From Pleurotus djamor (taxonomy: Eukaryota > Basidiomycota > Agaricomycetes > Agaricales > Pleurotaceae), in contig JAPEVF010000085.1 in NCBI GenBank assembly GCA_029747585.1, positions 53,426 to 117,425 on the forward strand: a stretch of 64,000 nt of DNA. Reading direction: 5' to 3'. The notes under the pieces were generated by a model that had not been told where the DNA came from, did not search any database, and saw only the letters and a program-made list of their open reading frames with translations. A program made the translations under genes and the position numbers. The first letter of the stretch is position 1. Every line of letters starts with the position of its first letter. Below, piece after piece: positions 58,665-64,000 of this stretch.

Positions 58665-59517
58665 ATGGCACTCGCGTTTACTTGCATGCGACTCACCGCA
58701 CTTGGTAGACTCTTACTCACATCAGGCGTGGTCGTCGTTGCTGAGACCTAGTATAGGGTTTAGTCTCATTCTCGCCATCGTTGCGCTGGGCCTTGCAGCG
58801 GACATCACTCACCTACTCAACGAAAATGGTCTCCACCTATCCATTCGAGGACTCAGCTTGGCCACTTCTGTCATCACGATATTGTCCATTCCGTTCATGT
58901 ACGTGCTCAGGAATAAGCAGTCGAGCACACTAATAAAACGTTATAGGCTTTTACTTAGCCTCTTCAGCGTCAAGGCTTTCACATCTACGGTTATATTTGA
59001 GATAATATGGCTCTGTGAGTGCTGCCTTCTCCGATGCGTTCAGATTTTCAGACGTTTTCATTTCAGTTGTTCTCTGGGTATTGTGGCTCGCGACAGCTGC
59101 GCTTGCGACAGCTCAGAGGCATGACAACGTTCCGGGGGACTGCGGTATTTATTGTAAGTTTCTTGCCATGCTCGCCGCCTGGCACCAATGTTTGCTCCCC
59201 CAGTCGGCGATGCGAAGAGCGTATGTCGGGAAATGAAGGCACTCGAAGCGCTATCCTACATCATCTGGATATATCGTAAGGCCCTACCCCGTTTCCTTAG
59301 GGATGCCCCTAACCTTTTCCCAGTGATGCTTTACACTATTGCTCTCATCTTCGGCGCTTTTAGGGCCAGCCGTCGGGGCCATCCCAATGCTTGGACGGCT
59401 GACTCGCGCGAGTTACCTTACAATAGCACTCAAACCACTGCCGTGCGTGGCGACAAGGTCGCTGTTGGGCCTAACCCTCCCATGAACCAAGCCAATGCCC
59501 CCGTCGCAGCTGTATAA
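58665..59517 (+). CDS. four-TM MARVEL-like membrane protein
   Basis: Hydrophobic segments in order: SIGFSLILAIVALGLAADIT, LSLATSVITILSIPFM joined by an intron to LLLSLFSVKAFTSTVIFEII, then SVLWVLWLATAALATAQRH, and YIIWIY joined to LMLYTIALIFGAFRASRRG. The tail is soluble and ends NQANAPVAAV at 59517. Four spans and a short cytosolic tail resemble fungal MARVEL-type proteins. The 5' end is not settled: the ATG at 58665 (MALAFTCMRL) is in a different frame from the first span and no adequate intron connects them, so an indel or a missed exon is likely. Function unknown. Confidence 0.65.
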
Positions 59518-59849
59518 GTCCCCGTCGTTTTAATCGCCATCTCATATTTCCCTTATCATGTATATCGCATGCAATGTAATAATAGCGAATTTTCGAATCT
59601 TCTCAATTAATGACGTTTTCTCCAAGCCGTTTCTCTTCTCGCCACCTGCCAGTGTGCCTGCTCTTCCTCATAGATCAGTGGCCCCTGTCATTGTTCACGC
59701 AGATTTCGGCATTCGCCGAGCAACTGTACAGTCATCCAACATGAATCTTCTCACGCCTCTAATATCCCAATTTCGTAGCTCATCACCTTGCCCAGGCCAC
59801 AAGCCCGTACACACCGCCGACAAACCCTCATTCCCTTTCATTATTCAAG

Positions 59850-60439
59850 ATGGTGAGCCCCGCCATGGCTTTTTCTCAGGACCGAGTGATTCACCCTGAT
59901 CCATCGTAGACCAAACGCACCAAGAAAGTCGGCATCACTGGAAAGTACGGTACTGTGAGTTTCGATGTCCCCTGCCTGGTTTCAGGCGACGAAGGAGGTC
60001 AAGGCTGAGACTTTACTGCTGGTATAGCGTTATGGTGCCTCTCTGCGTAAGCAGGTCAAAAAGGTGCGTTTCTCTGAATTCAAGTTGACGATCGCAGCTG
60101 ACTTGGGCTTGTCAATTGTAGATGGAAATCTCCCAGCACGCCCGATACACATGCACATTCTGCGGAAAGGTGCGGCTTAATGACACCTTTCCTAGGGTTC
60201 TGGGTCGATGGGATTAACGGCTGCGTTTCTTCAGGACTCTGTGAAGAGAACGAATGTTGGAATTTGGGAATGCAAGTCCTGCAAGAAGGTCATCGCAGGG
60301 GGTGCCTGGACAGTCTCGACGACTGCTGCCGCCACTGTCCGGAGGTATGTGGTTACTCTGTCATCTTAATCCCTATTGAATTCTCATCCAACTCGCTCTC
60401 AGTACCGTTCGTCGTCTACGAGAGTTGACTGAAGCATAG
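59850..60439 (+). CDS. RPL43: 60S ribosomal protein eL43 (L37a)
   Basis: Six exons; the first holds only the ATG, followed at once by the donor GTGAGC (intron 59853-59909). Joined product: [92 protein letters not shown]. The C-x2-C pairs (CTFC and CKSC) form the zinc ribbon. At about 92 residues it equals the usual eL43 length. This is a core protein of the large ribosomal subunit and should be highly expressed. Splice phases all agree. The gene converges on PAF1. Confidence 0.96.
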
Positions 60440-60618
60440 AGAAATTTACTCGACTTTCTCACTTCCTCTATCTTCATTCATTCTACGCTGTATGTTCATA
60501 TGTTACACATGCCAAAACCAACCACGTTATGAACAACGAATTCGAAGGATAACAAATCGATGCAGGAGCAGCAATAGTACATAGATGCGCGAGCGAAATG
60601 GTTGCAAGGAAGGACAAG
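60440..60618. other. convergent 3' spacer, RPL43 and PAF1
   Basis: The two stop codons are 179 bp apart, so the 3' UTRs share or nearly share this interval. Nothing else was recognised. Confidence 0.5.
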
Positions 60619-62186
60619 CTATGAAACGGCTATCATTGTATGGGTACCATCGTCGACTTCGACTTCTCCCTCTGCATCAGCATCTCTGCGCAGATACATC
60701 GGGTCTGTGACCTCCACCATCAGCTCTTCTCGTTCTTCTTCCTCCTCCTTACTCATAGGAGAATGTGTCACCCGTATGACTTCCCATTTATCTTCGTACT
60801 CCTCTTGCATCTGTGGACATCATCATGAATCTGGAACGAATGTCCAAGTTAAAGGGATACACACATTTGCTCGCTTCTTCTTCAAAATCATCTTTCGTTC
60901 GATGTTCTTGTAATACGCAGCTTTGCTCCTCCGCAGCTGCTGGGGCTTAAGATCCTCCAATGGGTCATCTTGGGAACCGTCGTCAATGACAAGCAGAAAC
61001 TCGTTCGGAACTTCCTGCTCGATCTTCACTGTTTCGTAATCGCGCGCCCAGTGGAAGACGGTTTCCTACAAAGAGAATGGCTCAGACGAGACTAGGAGCA
61101 GGATAACCTTCCTTACCTCGTCTTCGTCTGGGATTTCATAAGGAGACAATGATGCCCTCTTCTCTTTGAATTTGATCGCAGATTCATCATCTTGTGTGAT
61201 ATAATAAGCAAGGAAATGGTCCCCGTCCGATTCCATGGGTCGAAGGATGGCACAATCCAGTCTGGGGTCGTACGTCTGTCGTTCCAACGAAGTTTCAGCG
61301 ACAACATCCACGCTATAAGGAGTGCTACCTACGTCAATCGGTCGTTCTCCGGGTCGTTCTGAGAACCGGAACAAGTCATAGGCGTTGGCCCAAATATCGG
61401 CGTCGGGGAGTATTTCGTAAGACTCGACCGCCGTGACACCGGGTTTATTAGGATGCACCACGGTTGATAAATCGAAGTTTTCATTACAAGCAGCAAACGA
61501 CGCTTCTATGTCTTTGATTTGCGCTGCTCGTGAAACATCTGTGCTTGCAGCAGCTGCGGCGAATTTACTGGACCATCACGGTGTGTTTTAGACATAGGGA
61601 TCGAGGCGACACAACACTCACGGTTCTTGTGGAGCAGCACGCTGTACGCTCGCGCTGCCAGTCAGGTATTCAGTCTTTCGGAGCCATGAAACGTGTGAAG
61701 GGAGTTGTATTGATGATCCGGGCGTTGAGTGACCGTTGGTGTAGGCACCCCCGGATGCTGGGTCACCCAGAAGGAAAGCGTCCTTGGGGTCAAGTCTATG
61801 TGCACCCTCGGGTTTGGGGTTCAAAGCTAACAACGCGGGTTGGTTCATGGCTGCACATCCTATTTCTAGATGGTTTTTCGAGCGCTCACCAGAGTCATCT
61901 CCATCATCCTCCCACAAACACTCCCACTTCGCCAAGTCTAACGGCATACCACACTCCGCATCCACGATCATGGGTAATGGTACATCTGACGCGATATTTT
62001 GCAGGAATTCGGGTTTCGCATAGCGCAATGGGTCTATTGGAAGTTCCAGAAGTTTGGGGGGACAGGGTGGAGGTGGAAGGGGATTCGAGTAGCGTACGCG
62101 GACAAGGAGGTCGAGTTTGCTGAACAGAAAAGTTAGCCGTGGCTTTGAAGAAGTGATGAGCTGACTTGCCTCTTTTTCAAACTCAT
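60619..62186 (-). CDS. PAF1: RNA polymerase II-associated factor PAF1
   Basis: Read from the right: KLDLLVRVRYSNPLPPPPCP, PLRYAKPEFLQNIASDVPLP, MIVDAECGMPLDLAKWECLW, DPKDAFLLGDP, SHVSWLRKTEYLTG. After an intron the sequence runs HPNKPGVTAVESYEILPDAD, then DPRLDCAILRPMESDGDHFL and AYYITQDDESAIKFKEKR. After a further intron comes VPNEFLLVIDDG, then LKPQQLRRSKAAYYKNIER and an acidic tail ending GTHTMIAVS at 60619. Paf1 is a core subunit of the PAF elongation complex with Ctr9, Leo1, Cdc73 and Rtf1. The start at 62186 (MSLKKRQ) is the only nearby ATG but its join to KLDLL is out of phase with the best intron. Confidence 0.88.
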
Positions 62187-62670
62187 TTGATAGAAAATCA
62201 GAGACCTGGAGATCCAAGACCCCAAGCTCAAGCGTTGAGCGCGGTAAGACTCAAAAGGTGTGTGTGGGTGTCGTCCAACTTCGTCGAAGTTTCAGAGTTC
62301 GTGGATTACGTAAGTGACAGGAGTTCTACTCAGGGGGAAACAATAGGGGCCCGTGGGCAGGAAAAGTAGATCGTCCCAAAGCCCGAGTGCACAAGTCCCC
62401 CGTTTAGCAGCCGAGCGCTACCAACAAGCTTTCCTAGATGGGGATGGTACACCTCTCATAAGCGGGCTCTTGTCACACCCACCTACGTTGCGTCTGAACA
62501 GTAATGAACCTGGACGTCAGTATGATATCTTGGTCGGTACTTTGTGGGGTTATCCGCTGGCTATACTATGTACAATGGGGCTACCCTTCCAGAGCGGAGC
62601 GCGATGGACATTGGAAAGTGCTCGGTCACTTGTAACCAGGCGTCAGTTTGCGCCACTACGGGAGCGAAAT
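62187..62670. other. intergenic
   Basis: This gap lies between PAF1 and the membrane protein gene, both on the minus strand. A plus-strand frame at 62353-62751 overlaps the next gene and shows no family. Confidence 0.5.
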
Positions 62671-63357
62671 CTATTTCTCCCCCTTCCCGATCGCCTTCCT
62701 ATCCCTATCCCTCTCCAATTTCTCTATCTTCCTCTCCAATTTCTCATGTGACCATTCCATGAAGATGCGAAAAGCCAGCTCCAAGTACATGTACATCGGG
62801 AAGCACGTCCACGGGGTTTCCCACAGATTCCCCACAGTCCGTTCATCGAGCTGAACGGCGAAGATGATGATGTATTGGTAGAGATGCGTCTTTCCTGGAG
62901 CCATTTAAATTTCCGTGAGTTCGCATTGTGTGCCGGAAAGCTCACCTTTGCTTAGGACCCAAATGCAATAGAAGTACCGGATGAGCACCTGGGCTCTACG
63001 CGGTGAAAATCATAAGATGATGGGTCGGAGGAACTCCTGCGAAATGACTGCGACATACCTCAAGATGAAGGCGACTAAAGGGCTTCCGCTGGCCTGGGGT
63101 ATCCCAACGAAAGATCTTGTTGGTCCAACAATCATAGCCATCAGATATCCTTGAACGAGTGTGGGCAGCCAGCTGAAACGAGACGGCTCGATGGAGTTGG
63201 CGAGGTACGCTGCAGTCAATGCAGCGTGGACCTATAAATAGGTATGAATATTGATAAATACTGGAGGTGAAGAGGATCGGCGAACCGCGAAGTAAAGTAG
63301 ATAGACACGGTCATGGATCTTGGACCATGAACACGAAGACAAGCACGCACTCAGCAT
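62671..63357 (-). CDS. small multi-pass membrane protein, paralogue B
   Basis: Four exons: MLSACLSSCSWSKIHDRVYL running to LYFA; VHAALTAAYLANSIEPSRFS running to AFILR; AQVLIRYFYCIWVLSK; and THLYQYIIIFAVQLDE, CFPMYMYLELAFRIF and a charged tail (EKLERKIEKLERDRDRKA). Introns start GTTCGC, GTATGT and GTGAGC and end ATAG, GTAG and CCAG. About 165 residues with roughly four spans. It matches paralogue A at 39250-40062 in motif order and in all three intron positions. Family not recognised. Its Lys/Glu/Arg-rich tail is probably cytosolic. The start ATG at 63357 was chosen by alignment with paralogue A. Confidence 0.66.
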
Positions 63358-63756
63358 CTGGAGAAATAAGAATGGGTGGGGGGGGACTTTGATGATTTGC
63401 ACACTCGAGTACTAGGCCATTATCCTATCTCGTTACTGGTTGCAAGGCGTGTAGCGCTTGCGTTGCTTCCATCAACCATCATTTTCCGTAATGTGAGCTT
63501 GCGGAGAGAGAGGGCCTCACGCGGTCCCCGCTCAATTCGCAGTCCTTGCCTGGGAAGACATCAAGGGCATGCATGTTGTGCGATACTCAACGTAGTTTTT
63601 CGCCATGGAGGTACTTTCTCGGCAAGGGGGCGTATATCATCCCTCTGTAGATTCACAGCCTAAACCAAAGACTGCAAGGTTACATTGATTGGGTAATATG
63701 AGCGGTATCTAGGTCCATGTTTACTCCATAGGAAGATATCAAAGGGATACATGCCT
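63358..63756. other. intergenic
   Basis: This is the gap between the membrane protein gene and the EXPERA-type gene, both on the minus strand. No exon was recognised. Confidence 0.45.
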
Positions 63757-64000
63757 TCAGGCTTGTTTCTTTGCGTTCCCAGAAGCGAGCTGCTGTGTGA
63801 TACGCGTAGCCATATCCCAGGTCATATAGAGGGGTATCAAGAAGTAGGGCAGGTAGCTGGAGAGTAACAGCAGGCGCTGCTCTGGGGAAATGGATACAAT
63901 CCCAGCAGGGACGATCGGGGGACGTCAATGGCGTGTATAGGACCGTCGTTAAGCATGGAAGCGTGGTCGTGGCGGTAGAAGCACCGTAGATGAGGAGCCA
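63757..64000 (-). CDS. EXPERA/TMEM97-type membrane protein, partial and frameshifted
   Basis: Only the 3' part lies in the window; the gene starts beyond 64000. Two segments resemble the EXPERA (TMEM97/sigma-2 receptor) domain. The first is WLLIYGASTATTTLPCLTTV. The second, in another frame, is SISPEQRLLLLSSYLPYFLI followed by PLYMTWDMATRI, ending GNAKKQA at 63757. The frame changes near a run of five G on the plus strand (63917-63921); one G fewer joins them. No adequate intron can do this, as the only candidate is 31 nt. The family includes ER proteins linked to sterol handling. It could be a sequencing error or a real break. Confidence 0.6.

Overview
This window is nuclear DNA from a filamentous basidiomycete, most likely an Agaricomycete. 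Nearly every gene is split by short (about 45-70 nt) GT..AG introns. Intergenic spaces are compact, both strands carry genes, and several families are typical of mushrooms: a MYND-finger protein, an F-box protein, a GMC oxidoreductase, an etherase-like glutathione transferase and a GH20 chitinolytic enzyme. All products come from translating the sequence and recognising families; no database was searched, and exon joins were inferred by hand.

Layout. 1-3154 has no gene I can defend. 3155-9406 (minus) holds an AFI1-like DENN/SPA polarity protein and a MYND zinc-finger protein. 10164-16194 (plus) holds a YMC1-type mitochondrial carrier, a RAD53/CDS1/CHK2-type checkpoint kinase and a cyclin-like protein. 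17501-18134 (minus) is a small secreted protein. 19281-28238 holds a secreted GH20 beta-N-acetylhexosaminidase (+), a conserved single-TM protein (-), a GMC oxidoreductase (+) and the ER SNARE USE1 (+). 29197-31080 (minus) has a truncated cystathionine gamma-lyase fragment just after PRO2. PRO2 shares a 143-bp divergent promoter with an F-box gene (31224-32803, +).

32982-37982 holds an Asn/Gly/Gln-rich protein (-), CCZ1 (+) and an etherase-like GST (+). 39250-40062 (+) is a small multi-pass membrane protein whose paralogue lies at 62671-63357 (-). 40532-46540 (minus) carries a secreted class 3 lipase, an unknown protein and an MFS sugar transporter. 49658-50230 (+) is a decayed copy of that unknown protein. 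50785-53261 (+) holds cytochrome c heme lyase and a UPF0014/FetB-type membrane protein. 54276-56671 (+) is a protein kinase with an unusual multi-pass membrane N-terminal half. 58665-60439 (+) holds a four-TM protein and ribosomal protein eL43. 60619-62186 (-) is PAF1. The right edge (63757-64000, -) contains the end of an EXPERA/TMEM97-type protein.

The genes are mostly unrelated housekeeping functions (membrane traffic: AFI1, USE1, CCZ1; checkpoint and cell cycle: RAD53-like and cyclin; transcription: PAF1; translation: eL43) mixed with secreted or nutrient-related genes (GH20, lipase, GMC, sugar transporter). No biosynthetic cluster, CRISPR array or intact transposon was seen. The best candidates for something undescribed are the paralogous membrane protein pair with conserved intron positions, the membrane-embedded kinase, and the unknown protein with its nearby pseudogene. 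Eight single N characters, most of them beside homopolymers, are scattered through the window; at least two break genes that read through if the N is dropped.
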